Shown: one piece after another, positions 35,787 to 44,775 of the stretch
How the letters are laid out: each line of letters begins with the position of its first letter
How positions within the stretch are numbered: the stretch's first letter is position 1
Assembly (NCBI GenBank): GCA_945897555.1
Contig: CAMDGF010000012.1
Coordinates: forward strand, 1-45,773
Source of the DNA: Klebsiella pneumoniae
GTDB taxonomy: Bacteria > Pseudomonadota > Gammaproteobacteria > Burkholderiales > UBA3065
Length of the DNA: 45,773 nucleotides
Direction of reading: 5' to 3'
The notes under the pieces: model-generated
What the model saw: only the letters and a program-made list of their open reading frames with translations
Databases searched by the model: none
Told to the model about the DNA's origin: nothing
Program-made: the position numbers and the translations under genes

Positions 35787-36641
35787 TCAGGTCCCGTTCC
35801 TGGGCAGGCTCAGCGTCGAGGTGAACACCAGATCCCTGGAGTCGACCACTTTGGCCGTGAGGTCGCCCGCGCCCGCGCTCGGCAGAAAATAAAAGCGCAG
35901 GTTGGGGTTCTCACTGATGGAGAAATCGACGTCGGCACTCATGATGACCTTGCCAGCGTAGGCCACCTCGATGTGGCGCACATAGTGCGAGGGCACGAAC
36001 AAACGCGTCACCTGGTCCATCTGCATGCCTGAGTTGTTGGGGTGCGAGACCATGACCTGGGCGAGGGTGGGACGGCCCTGCTGCACTTCACCCTCGATCT
36101 TGAACTTGACCTTGCCCAGACGCGCCAGAGCGGCTTCCATGTCCTTGCCCGCCGGCGCTGAACAGCCCCCTGCGGCGCGCACGAATTTGCGCGCCATGTG
36201 CAGCTGGCCGTCACTGGTCTCGGCGACCACCCGCACCCAGGTGTATTCCTCGAGCCGGATGCGTGTCTCGATGTCGGCGCGACCCGATTCGGGTGTGAGT
36301 TCGAAACTGGCGGCGATCGGCGTCGGGTTCTTGTCGACCAGCAGCCACATCTTGCGGATGTAGCGGCTGGGGGTCTGGTCGACCTTGGCTTTGAGTCCGA
36401 CCGGCACCACGGCAGCGTCCTCGGCACGGAACGGTGCATCGAGTTCGACCACGTCGCCGAGATTGTCGGCGATCGGGCGGTCGGCAAAAAGGAACGCGCG
36501 AATGTCGGCCCACTGCTCGGTGTCGGCAGAAGGCTCATCGGCAGCCTGTGCCGGGCCTCCCATGAGCGTGCCGATGATCAGCGCAGCAACGGCAGCCAAG
36601 CCTTGGATGGTGAGGCGATGGGGAAGGGCGAAGGTGGGCAT
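35787..36641 (-). CDS. Quinoprotein dehydrogenase-associated SoxYZ-like carrier protein
   Basis: A 284-residue secreted protein: signal peptide ending PAQA-ADEPSAD, a SoxY-like domain (about 45-165) and a SoxZ-like immunoglobulin fold (about 180-284). SoxY normally ends in a GGCGG swinging arm that carries sulfur intermediates; here AAGGCSAPAGKD places the cysteine (residue 160) at the junction of the fused domains. This architecture is the family named for co-occurrence with PQQ dehydrogenases, whose function is not established. It follows the metallohydrolase gene by 85 bp on the same strand; xoxF lies about 9 kb away. No other sox gene is present. Confidence 0.88.
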   Translation of the reverse strand: MPTFALPHRLTIQGLAAVAALIIGTLMGGPAQAADEPSADTEQWADIRAFLFADRPIADNLGDVVELDAPFRAEDAAVVPVGLKAKVDQTPSRYIRKMWLLVDKNPTPIAASFELTPESGRADIETRIRLEEYTWVRVVAETSDGQLHMARKFVRAAGGCSAPAGKDMEAALARLGKVKFKIEGEVQQGRPTLAQVMVSHPNNSGMQMDQVTRLFVPSHYVRHIEVAYAGKVIMSADVDFSISENPNLRFYFLPSAGAGDLTAKVVDSRDLVFTSTLSLPRNGT

Positions 36642-36726
36642 GGGGGGGCTCCGGTGCTTCAGCGAGGGGGCAAGTAGGCGAGGGCCGGGTGGTCCATTGG
36701 CTCATTATTGTAAGTCGCTTGCGTTT

Positions 36727-37707
36727 TCATTGGGCCGCATCTTCCCACTCGAGTTCCGCGTATGCCGCGGTGACGTTGCGGCGGTGCAGCTGATCCACCA
36801 GCGCCCAGTCGGCCGATGGAGGCACCGCCTCGACTGCCTTCTGGATGGGCAGGCGCTGGCGCAGTGCCCCACGCACCGCGTCGCGCAGACCTTCGAGGTA
36901 GCGGGTCTGGGCCTGCCAGCCGGCGCTGTCGACCACAGGCCCGTGGCCCGGCACCGTACGCACGGCACCGAGCTTGCTCAGGGCTGGCGTCTGTGCCAGC
37001 CAGCCGACGAGGTTGCCATCGATGACTGGCAGATGGTTGACGAACAGCAGGTCGCCGGCGAACAGCGTTCGGGTGGTCGCGTCGTAGACGGTGAGGTCAT
37101 GGTCGGTGTGGGCGGTCTTCCAGCTTTTAAGCTGCAGCACGCGACCGCCGAGGTCGATGTGGGTCTCGCCGTCGACCGTCTCGCCCGGGATCAGGATGAG
37201 TGGTGCTGCACTGAGTCCGAGCTGGCGTTGGGCCAGAGCCTGGTAGGTCTGCATGCGTGCCGCCACCGCCGCTGGCAGGCGTGCGTGCGCCAGCTGCCGC
37301 GCGGCCGTGTGGCCTGCTGCGACCGCTGTCAGTCCGAGCAGGTGGTCGGGGTGGCCGTGGGTGATGATGACCGCGCACAAAGGCACACGGGTGCGCTTGG
37401 CCAGCGCTGCCAGCAGCGCCTCGCCGGTCGCCGTGCTGCCACCGGTATCGATCACGGCGACACAGCGTTCGCCGACCACAAAGCCCCAATTCGAGGTGTC
37501 GCCCGCATTGTCGCGATGCGGTTCGGCAACCTGGCCGATGTGCACGAACACGCCGGGTGCCACTTCGCTCACCGCGTCGGGCGCGGGCGCCGCGGCGGTG
37601 AGCAGCACGGCTGCCGCGAGGGCGGCGACGAGGCCCGTGGCAGTGCGCTGGCCGTGGCCCTGACCAATGAGCGGCTTGTTGCAGCGAGTGTGGATGGAGC
37701 TTGGCAT
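36727..37707 (-). CDS. Quinoprotein relay system zinc metallohydrolase (metallo-beta-lactamase fold)
   Basis: A 326-residue protein with a long signal-like N terminus (hydrophobic GLVAALAAAVLLTAAAPAPD at about 25-44) and a metallo-beta-lactamase domain: zinc motif ITHGHPDHLLG, later ligand regions KTAHTDHDLTVYD and LFAGDLLFVNHLP, and VPGHGPVVDS. It resembles SoxH-related hydrolases that occur with PQQ dehydrogenases. Paired with the SoxYZ-like carrier downstream, it may process or recharge that carrier in the periplasm; this is inference. ATG 37707 is chosen because earlier frame reads through ndh. Divergent from ndh, 85 bp apart. Confidence 0.85.
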   Translation of the reverse strand: MPSSIHTRCNKPLIGQGHGQRTATGLVAALAAAVLLTAAAPAPDAVSEVAPGVFVHIGQVAEPHRDNAGDTSNWGFVVGERCVAVIDTGGSTATGEALLAALAKRTRVPLCAVIITHGHPDHLLGLTAVAAGHTAARQLAHARLPAAVAARMQTYQALAQRQLGLSAAPLILIPGETVDGETHIDLGGRVLQLKSWKTAHTDHDLTVYDATTRTLFAGDLLFVNHLPVIDGNLVGWLAQTPALSKLGAVRTVPGHGPVVDSAGWQAQTRYLEGLRDAVRGALRQRLPIQKAVEAVPPSADWALVDQLHRRNVTAAYAELEWEDAAQ

Positions 37708-37792
37708 CGACGCCGAGTCTAGACCGGTCAGGGTGTGGAGAACGACTTTGTTACACTCCCACTGGTTATCTTTGTCTACCGTCAGGCACGCC

Positions 37793-39118
37793 ATGACCCA
37801 GTCCACATCGTCGTTGCACCGTATCGTCATTGTCGGCGGCGGCGCCGGGGGGCTCGAGCTCGCGACCCGACTCGGCGACACGCTCGGCCGGCGCAACAAG
37901 GCCGAGGTCACGCTCATCGATCGCAGCCGCACGCATCTGTGGAAGCCGCTCTTGCACGAGGTGGCGGCTGGCAGCATGGACCTTGACGATCATGAACTGG
38001 AGTACCTCGCGCAGGCGCGATGGCACCACTTCAAGTACCGCCTCGGCGCGTTGGCGGGCATCGACCGCAAGCAGAAGTTCGTCAAGCTCGCGCCGGTCTT
38101 TGATGACGAGGGCGAGGTCATCATCGAAGCCCGCACCGTGCCCTACGACACGCTGGTCATCGCCATCGGTTCGGTGTCGAACGACTTTGGCACGCCGGGC
38201 GTGGCCGAGCACTGCATCTCGCTCGATACGCAGGCCGACGCCGAGCGTTTCCACAAGCGTCTCATCAACAACTGTATGCGCGCACAGGCGCAACGCACGC
38301 CGCTGCAGCCCGGCCAGCTGTCGGTTGCCATCGTCGGCGCCGGTGCCACCGGCGTCGAGTTGTCTGCCGAACTGCATCGCACGGTGCGCGAACTGGCCGC
38401 CTTCGGTCTCGACCGCATCGACCCGGCGCGCGACATCCAGATCACCATCATCGAAGCGGCGCCGCGCATCCTCGCGCAGATCCCGGAGCGTCTGGCCGCA
38501 TCCGCCATGGACTTGCTGCACGCGCTCAAGGTCAAGGTGCTGACTGGCGAGAAGGTGGTCGAGGTCACTGCCGATGGTGTCCGCACCGCCGGCGGGACCT
38601 TTGTTCCGGCTCGGCAGGTGGTGTGGGCGGCGGGCATCAAAGGCTCGCCGATCCTCGCCGGCCTCGATGGCCTCGAGGTGACGCGGAACAACCTGCTGGT
38701 GGTCCGTCAGACACTGCAGACCTCGCGCGACGACGACATCTTTGCGCTCGGCGACTGCGCTGCCTGCCCGTGGCCGGAGAAAGAGGCGCTGGTGCCGCCA
38801 CGAGCACAGGCCGCGCACCAGCAGGCCACCACCCTGCTCAAGACGCTGCGGCGGCGGCTCGAAGGCCGGCCGCCATTGGAATACCACTATCGTGACTTCG
38901 GCTCGCTGGTGAGCCTCGGCGAATACAGCACGGTCGGGTCCTTGATGGGCGGGCTGCACCGCGGCACCCTGATGCTGGAGGGGGCGATCGCTGGCCTGAT
39001 GTACAAATCGCTCTATCAGATGCATCTGGTGGCTTTGCACGGCTGGGTCAAGGTTGCGCTCGACACCCTTGCCCGCTCCATCACGCGCCGCACCGAACCC
39101 CACATCAAGCTGCACTAG
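37793..39118 (+). CDS. ndh: Type II NADH dehydrogenase
   Basis: A 441-residue non-proton-pumping NADH:quinone oxidoreductase. Two dinucleotide folds are clear: RIVIVGGGAGGLELATRLGD at the start for FAD and VAIVGAGATGVELSAEL near 178 for NADH, then IFALGDCAACPW and the C-terminal membrane-anchoring region (LMYKSLYQMHLVALHGW). It oxidises cytosolic NADH at the inner membrane. TGTTACACT at about 37749-37757 could be an extended -10. The outer-membrane channel gene of the RND system starts 14 bp after its stop. Confidence 0.95.
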   Translation: MTQSTSSLHRIVIVGGGAGGLELATRLGDTLGRRNKAEVTLIDRSRTHLWKPLLHEVAAGSMDLDDHELEYLAQARWHHFKYRLGALAGIDRKQKFVKLAPVFDDEGEVIIEARTVPYDTLVIAIGSVSNDFGTPGVAEHCISLDTQADAERFHKRLINNCMRAQAQRTPLQPGQLSVAIVGAGATGVELSAELHRTVRELAAFGLDRIDPARDIQITIIEAAPRILAQIPERLAASAMDLLHALKVKVLTGEKVVEVTADGVRTAGGTFVPARQVVWAAGIKGSPILAGLDGLEVTRNNLLVVRQTLQTSRDDDIFALGDCAACPWPEKEALVPPRAQAAHQQATTLLKTLRRRLEGRPPLEYHYRDFGSLVSLGEYSTVGSLMGGLHRGTLMLEGAIAGLMYKSLYQMHLVALHGWVKVALDTLARSITRRTEPHIKLH

Positions 39119-39132
39119 GCGCGCGCACCATC

Positions 39133-40554
39133 ATGGCGGCACGCGTGCGCATGAACACCGCGACTCTGGCCGCTCTCGCCCTGAGCGCAGGGCTGGTCGG
39201 ATGTGCTTGGAAGGAATACCGCGCCAAGCCGCTCGACCTGTCCGCCGCCGACATCGCAGCGCAATCGCGATCGCTCGAGGACGACTCGACGCGAGCCTCG
39301 CTCGAGGCTGCGGGCGTCGACCTGCGGGGCTGGCCGGCGCTGGTCTGGACTCGCGAGACCCTGCTCATCACGCTGCTCGCCAGCCATCCGGAGATGCAGG
39401 CCGCACGGGCGCGGGTGGTGGCGGCTTGGGCGCGTGTGCCGGCAGTGCAGCAGCCGATCAACCCCGATCTTGCGCTGCGCAGTGAGAACCACTCTCAGCG
39501 CGGCGACAATGGTTCGCCGTGGAGCATCGGCGCCAGTCTGCAGTTCACTTTCAACACGCGGCCACTGCTGTCGGCGCAGGGTGGTGTGGCTGCAGCCGAG
39601 GCGAGCGAGGCCGAGATCGCCGCCGGCGAGGTGGCGTGGCGCCTCTACCGTCAACTCGGTGAAGCCTTGCTGGCTGTAGAGGCGGCCGAGGAGGGCGGGG
39701 CGCTGGCCCGCGATGGCGTATCACTGGCCGAGGCGCGGGCCGAGAGCGTGGCGATCCGCCAGCGCCATGGAGCTGCGCCAGCCCTCGAGATGCAGCTGGC
39801 GCAGGAGGCCCTGCTCAGCGCCCGCCGCGAACTCGTGAATCTGGAGGCGGCAGCGGCGACCGCGCGCGCGCAGCTGGCACAGGCACTCGCCCTGCCGGTC
39901 GAGCACGTGCAGCACTCGCGGTTGGCGCCATGGCCGGTGTCGGCGCCGCAGGCCGGGGGCGAATGGGCCGGGCCCGACGCTGCTGCAGCGCGTGGCATCG
40001 CCTTGCGCAATCGCCTCGATCTGGCGCGCGAGCTGTCGCTCTATCAGGTGGCCGAGGCACAGGTGCGGCTCGAGGTGGCTCGCCAGTATCCGCAGATCCG
40101 GCTCGGCCCGGGCTTGCTCTGGGACCAGGGCGACAACATCTGGCAGATCGGTCTGGCGCTGCCGCTGGCCTTGCTGCAGCGCAACCGGGCCGCCATCGAT
40201 GCCGCTGAGGCCCGCCGTGAGGCGCAGGCGGCGCAGGTGCTGGCCCGGCAACGGGCGGTCGTCGGCGAGGTCGAGGCGGCGCGCCAGCGGGCGCTGGCGC
40301 TGGCGGCAGTGTTGCAGGCGGCTCTGCGTCAGGCCGCTGCGGCCGTGACCCGGGTGGACCTGGTGCGACGCCAGTTCGACGCCGGTGCTGCCGATGCCGC
40401 GTCATTGATCGCTGCGCGCAGCGTCGCGTTGCAGGCGCGCCGGCAGGTGCACGACACCACGGTGTTGTGGCGGCAGGCACAATGGTCACTCGAGGCGGCG
40501 TTGCAGTCGCCCCTGCAGGCTGTCGACAGCGGCATGCAAGTCGCCACCTACTGA
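39133..40554 (+). CDS. TolC-family outer membrane efflux protein (lipoprotein)
   Basis: A 473-residue outer-membrane factor. The N terminus has a lipoprotein signal with lipobox LVGC (Cys about residue 24), and the body has the two OEP repeats with long alanine-rich helices (about 90-260 and 280-460). Such proteins form trimeric exit ducts for RND pumps. ATG 39133 or ATG 39151 may be the start; neither has a clear ribosome site, so coupling to ndh is possible. It is the first of the three efflux genes, adaptor and pump following. Confidence 0.88.
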   Translation: MAARVRMNTATLAALALSAGLVGCAWKEYRAKPLDLSAADIAAQSRSLEDDSTRASLEAAGVDLRGWPALVWTRETLLITLLASHPEMQAARARVVAAWARVPAVQQPINPDLALRSENHSQRGDNGSPWSIGASLQFTFNTRPLLSAQGGVAAAEASEAEIAAGEVAWRLYRQLGEALLAVEAAEEGGALARDGVSLAEARAESVAIRQRHGAAPALEMQLAQEALLSARRELVNLEAAAATARAQLAQALALPVEHVQHSRLAPWPVSAPQAGGEWAGPDAAAARGIALRNRLDLARELSLYQVAEAQVRLEVARQYPQIRLGPGLLWDQGDNIWQIGLALPLALLQRNRAAIDAAEARREAQAAQVLARQRAVVGEVEAARQRALALAAVLQAALRQAAAAVTRVDLVRRQFDAGAADAASLIAARSVALQARRQVHDTTVLWRQAQWSLEAALQSPLQAVDSGMQVATY

Positions 40555-40584
40555 GCCACCCCGCCCTCGTTGTCTGGAGATCGC

Positions 40585-41619
40585 ATGTCGGACCGTTTGA
40601 GATCGTTGGCTCTGGTCGTGCAGGCAGCTGTCATCATCGGTCTGATCTGGACGCTCGCCTGGTTCGGTCGCGACGAGTTCCAGGCTGACGCCGACGACGA
40701 AGAGCTGGCCACTCCGCCGGCGACGGTGGTTGGCGATCGGGTGGTCATCGCGCCCGACGCCCAGCGCGCCGCCGGCATCGTCGCGCAGACGCCGGCTGCG
40801 GCCGAATACCGCGACGCGCAGCGCCATTTTGGTGTGGTGGCCGATTCGCGAGCCTTGGTCGAGGCGCGGCAGCGTTACTTCAATCTGGGCACCCAACTGG
40901 CGGCTGCCGAGGCCCTGTTGGCGCAGCGGCGCGCCGATCTCGCGCGCATCGAGGCCTTGTTCAACGACGGCCGCAACGCCACCGCACGGGAGTACGAACT
41001 GGCGCAGGCCAGTGCTGCTGGCGAGGCGCAGCGGGTCGATGCGCTGCGCAACGAACGGCGCGCGGTCGTCGATGGTTTGCGGGTGGTCTGGGGCGAGGCG
41101 CTGGCCGAGCGACCGGATGATGCCGATACGCTGCTGGCGCGTGCCGCAGCGCGCGAGGTCGAGCTGGTCCAGTTCGTCCTGCCGGCGGGTGTCGATCCAC
41201 GCGAGACGCAATGGCGGGTGAATCTCGTCAACGCCGAGTCGCCGGGGGTGGCTGCGCGCTTGGTGGGGCGCTCGCCGCAGGCGGTGCCGGGGCTGCAGGG
41301 CGATGCCTGGTGGCTGGCCGCTGCTGCGGGGGGATTGCCGGCGGGTGCTCGGGTGCGCGTGCTCGCAGCAAGCAGCAATGCCATCCGCGGCGTGCGCGTG
41401 CCGCCCTCGGCGATCGTGCGCTTCGGCGGCAAAGCTTGGGTCTACGTTCGAGTGTCCGCTGACCAGTTCGAACGGCGTCAGCTCGGCACCGATAGGCCGC
41501 TGGGTGACGGGCTTTTCAGCGAGGCGCTGACGGTCGACGCGCAGCTGGTCACCAGTGGCGCGCAGCTGCTGCTGTCCGAAGAGTTCAAGTTCCAGATCAA
41601 GAACGAGAACACCGACTAG
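40585..41619 (+). CDS. RND efflux periplasmic adaptor, apparently lacking the lipoyl half-motif
   Basis: A 344-residue HlyD/CusB-like membrane fusion protein: N-terminal anchor (LALVVQAAVIIGLIWTLAWF), a VIAPDAQRAAGIVAQTP opening strand, a coiled coil (about 85-165; RRADLARIEALFNDGRNATA), a beta-barrel segment, and the membrane-proximal VPPSAIVRFGGKAWVYVRVS with ending LLLSEEFK. Between HFGVVADSRALVEA and the coiled coil the usual lipoyl segment (G-rich, of the type GxVxxxxVxxGxxVxxGxxL) of about 30 residues is missing. ATG 40585 is chosen over TTG 40570 because TGGAG lies 5 nt ahead. It sits between the TolC-type and pump genes. Confidence 0.82.
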   Translation: MSDRLRSLALVVQAAVIIGLIWTLAWFGRDEFQADADDEELATPPATVVGDRVVIAPDAQRAAGIVAQTPAAAEYRDAQRHFGVVADSRALVEARQRYFNLGTQLAAAEALLAQRRADLARIEALFNDGRNATAREYELAQASAAGEAQRVDALRNERRAVVDGLRVVWGEALAERPDDADTLLARAAAREVELVQFVLPAGVDPRETQWRVNLVNAESPGVAARLVGRSPQAVPGLQGDAWWLAAAAGGLPAGARVRVLAASSNAIRGVRVPPSAIVRFGGKAWVYVRVSADQFERRQLGTDRPLGDGLFSEALTVDAQLVTSGAQLLLSEEFKFQIKNENTD

Positions 41620-41639
41620 AGCGGATCCCGACCCCAGAC

Positions 41640-44600
41640 ATGCTCGCCGCCCTCGTTCGATTCTCCATCCGCAACCCGGGCGCGGTGCTGGCATTGGCCG
41701 TGGCTGTCTTGCTCTATGGCATCTATTCGGCACGCACCGCGCGGCTCGACGTCTTTCCCGAGTTCTCGCCGCCGCAGGTGGTGATACAGACCGAGGCGCC
41801 CGGGTTCTCGGCGGAGCTGGTGGAGTCGCTGGTGACGCGGCCGGTCGAGGTGGTGCTCAATGGCACGGTAGGGGTTGCCAGCCTGCGCAGTCAGTCGATT
41901 CCGGGCCTTTCGGTGGTCACCCTGATCTTCGACGAGCGCAGCGACGTCTATCGCAATCGCCAGCTGGTCGGCGAGAAGCTCGCCATCCTCGCCAACCGGC
42001 TGCCGGTCGGCGTGGCCTCGCCCAACATCACGCCGCTCACCTCTTCGGCCAGCTCGACGCTGGGTATCGGCCTGTCGTCAAAAGACCGCGACCTGATGGA
42101 CGTCTACGATCTGGCGCAATGGACGGTGCGGCCGCACCTCTTGTCGGCTCCGGGTGTGGCCGATGTCAACGTGTTCGGCGGCAAGGTGCGGCAGTGGCAA
42201 GTGCAGTTCGAACCCGATGCGCTGATCCGCCACGGCGTGACGCTGGCCGAGCTCACCGAGGCGGTCCGTCGCGCCAGCGCGCTGCGCCCGGGCGGTACGG
42301 TGGAGACGCAGAACCAGCGCATCATCGTCACCAGTGAAGGTCAGCTCACGCGGTCCGCCGACATGGCGCGGGCGGTGCTGACCCTGCGCAACGGGCAGGT
42401 GCTGCGTCTGGCCGATGTCGCACGCGTGGTCGAGGCGCCAGCGCCGTCGATCAGTGCCGCGACCATCAACGGCACGCCTGGCGTGTTCCTGATGGTGCAG
42501 GGCCAACTCGGGGCCAATACCTACGCCACCACCCAGGCGGTCGAGGCGCGGCTCGAGCAGCTCAAACCGCTGTTGGCCAGCGAGGGCCTCACCGTCCATA
42601 CCAACCTGTTCCGTCCTGCCAACTTCATCGAGACCTCGATCGGCAACGTCCAGCTCGACATCCTCATCGGCTCGGCGCTGGTCATCGGCGTGCTGTTCCT
42701 CTTTCTGTTCAACGCCCGCACGGCTTTTGTCTCGGCCACAGCGATCCCGCTCTCGCTGCTGGCGTCGATCATCGTGCTGGTGGAGCAGGGGGTGTCGCTC
42801 AACATCATGGTGCTCGGTGGCCTCGTCATCGCTCTGGGCGAGGTGGTCGACGACGCGATCATCGATGTGGAGAACATCTTCCGCCGCCTGCGCGAGAACC
42901 GTGCCGCGGCCGCGCCGCAGCCGGTCTGGAAGGTGGTGCTGGAGGCTTCGCTCGAGGTCCGCAGTTCGGTGATCTACGCCACCTTCATCGTCTGTACGGT
43001 GTTCTTTCCGCTGCTCACCATGTCGGGCGTGGCTGGGCGCCTGTTCGAGCCGCTCGGGCTCGCCTACATCTACGCTCTGCTGGCTTCGCTGCTGGTCGCA
43101 CTCACCGTGACCCCAGCGCTGTGCTACCTGCTGCTGGCGCGCGGTGTGGCGCTGCGCAGTGAGGATCCCCCTCTCATCGGTTGGCTGCGGCGACGCTACA
43201 CCCGCTGGCTGCGCGGCATCGAGGGGTCGGCGCGGCCGGTGGTGCTGATCACGGTCGGTGCAGTGATGCTGGGGCTGGCCAGTTTGGCGCTTTTCCGCAT
43301 CGAATTCGTCCCGGAACTGCGTGAAGGGCACTACATCGTTCACATGACGGCGATACCCGGCACCTCGGAGGCCGAGTCGCTGCGCATCGGCCGCAAGGTG
43401 ACGGATGCCATCGGTAGTGTCCCGGGCGTGCAGTCGGTCACCCAGTGGGTGGGTCGCGCGCAGAACGGTGCCGACACGTTCGGCATGCACTACTCGGAGA
43501 TCGAGGTCGAGATCGGCCCGCTGTCTGCTGGCGAGCAGGCGCGCATCCTTGCGGGTATCCGCGAGCGGCTCACCACGGTGCCGGGCAGACCCGGCGTCGC
43601 GCCCTTCCCGGGGGTGAGCTTTGGCGTCAATACTTTCCTGGCCGAGCGCATCGAAGAGACGGTCTCGGGGTATGCCGCCGAGTTCGTGGTCGAGGTATTC
43701 GGCGATGACCTCGATCTGCTCGATCGCGACGCCGCCGGGATCGCTCGGGTGCTGCAGGGCATCGATGGCGCGCGCGATGTCACCATCCAATCCCCGCCCG
43801 GTACGCCGCAGATGGTGTTCCAGCTGGATCCGGCGCGGGTCGCCGAGCGCGGCCTGCAGATGGTCGAAGTGCTCGACCTGCTGCGCACCTTCTATGGTGG
43901 CATCGAGGTGGGTCAGGTGGTCGAGCGCGGCCGCATCATCCCGCTGGTGGCGATCGCTGGGGTCGAGCACCGCGAGGCACTCGAGCGTGCCAGCCAGCTG
44001 CGGTTCCAGTCACCCGACGGTGGGCTCTACCGGCTGTCCGACGTGGCCGACGTTCGGCAGGCCAATGGCCGCAGCAAGATCCTCCACAGTGGGGGCAAGC
44101 GCGTACAGACCGTCACCTGCAATGTCCAGGGGCGCGATGTGCCGGGCTTCCTGCGCGACGTGCGCGAGGCCATCGCCCGCGATGTCAAGCTCGGCGCCGG
44201 CAACTATGTGGCGATTGGCGGCGATGCGGCAGCCGCTGAGCGCGCACGCAACGATCTGCTCGCCCACGCGGTGCTGGCCACCGTGGGGGTGCTGCTGCTG
44301 CTCTATCTGGCGCTGGGCAATGGCCGCAACCTGCTCATCACCCTGCTCAATCTGCCGTTCGCACTGATCGGCGGGGTGCTTGCCGTGGTGCTCTCCGGTG
44401 GCTGGTTGTCGATCGGCTCTTTGGTGGGTTTTGTCACGCTGTTCGGGATCACGCTGCGCAATTCGATCATGCTGGTCTCGCATTATCAGCACCTCGTACA
44501 GGTCGAGGGCCACGCGTGGAACGTGGAGACGGCGCTGCTGGGTGCCTCCGAGCGGTTGCCTTCGATCCTCATGACGGCCATCGTCACCGCGCTCGGCCTC

Positions 44601-44762
44601 ATGCCGCTGGTCGTCGGCAGCGGTGAGCCGGGCCGCGAGATCGAGGGGCCGATGGCGAGCATCATCGTCGGCGGTCTGGTGACCTCGACCATTCTCAACC
44701 TGCTCATCCTGCCCACGGTGCTGCTGCGCTACGGGCGGTTCGTTCGCCAAGACGAGGGCTGA
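41640..44762 (+). CDS. Heavy-metal-efflux RND pump (CzcA/CusA family)
   Basis: A 1040-residue inner-membrane proton-driven pump with 12 transmembrane helices and two large periplasmic loops. Helix 4 carries GEVVDDAIIDVENIFRRLRE, the place of the DFGxxxDGAxxxVEN signature in CzcA-type pumps; the double aspartate and the extra D before VEN are a variant, so the metal cannot be assigned. Other motifs: FPEFSPPQVVIQTEAPGFSA near 37 and FGITLRNSIMLVSHYQHLVQ near 936. No Cus-type methionine triplet stands out. It ends 13 bp before the convergent dehydratase gene. Confidence 0.93.
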   Translation: MLAALVRFSIRNPGAVLALAVAVLLYGIYSARTARLDVFPEFSPPQVVIQTEAPGFSAELVESLVTRPVEVVLNGTVGVASLRSQSIPGLSVVTLIFDERSDVYRNRQLVGEKLAILANRLPVGVASPNITPLTSSASSTLGIGLSSKDRDLMDVYDLAQWTVRPHLLSAPGVADVNVFGGKVRQWQVQFEPDALIRHGVTLAELTEAVRRASALRPGGTVETQNQRIIVTSEGQLTRSADMARAVLTLRNGQVLRLADVARVVEAPAPSISAATINGTPGVFLMVQGQLGANTYATTQAVEARLEQLKPLLASEGLTVHTNLFRPANFIETSIGNVQLDILIGSALVIGVLFLFLFNARTAFVSATAIPLSLLASIIVLVEQGVSLNIMVLGGLVIALGEVVDDAIIDVENIFRRLRENRAAAAPQPVWKVVLEASLEVRSSVIYATFIVCTVFFPLLTMSGVAGRLFEPLGLAYIYALLASLLVALTVTPALCYLLLARGVALRSEDPPLIGWLRRRYTRWLRGIEGSARPVVLITVGAVMLGLASLALFRIEFVPELREGHYIVHMTAIPGTSEAESLRIGRKVTDAIGSVPGVQSVTQWVGRAQNGADTFGMHYSEIEVEIGPLSAGEQARILAGIRERLTTVPGRPGVAPFPGVSFGVNTFLAERIEETVSGYAAEFVVEVFGDDLDLLDRDAAGIARVLQGIDGARDVTIQSPPGTPQMVFQLDPARVAERGLQMVEVLDLLRTFYGGIEVGQVVERGRIIPLVAIAGVEHREALERASQLRFQSPDGGLYRLSDVADVRQANGRSKILHSGGKRVQTVTCNVQGRDVPGFLRDVREAIARDVKLGAGNYVAIGGDAAAAERARNDLLAHAVLATVGVLLLLYLALGNGRNLLITLLNLPFALIGGVLAVVLSGGWLSIGSLVGFVTLFGITLRNSIMLVSHYQHLVQVEGHAWNVETALLGASERLPSILMTAIVTALGLMPLVVGSGEPGREIEGPMASIIVGGLVTSTILNLLILPTVLLRYGRFVRQDEG

Positions 44763-44775
44763 GAAGGCCCAGCGG

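Noticed and set aside
35787-36641. Part of a thiosulfate-oxidising Sox operon
   Set aside because: SoxY and SoxZ-like parts are fused, the terminal GGCGG arm is absent, and no soxA, soxX, soxB or soxC is present; the quinoprotein-associated family fits better.
42078-43970. A 630-codon open frame antisense to the RND pump
   Set aside because: Same effect; the pump motifs on the plus strand are unambiguous.
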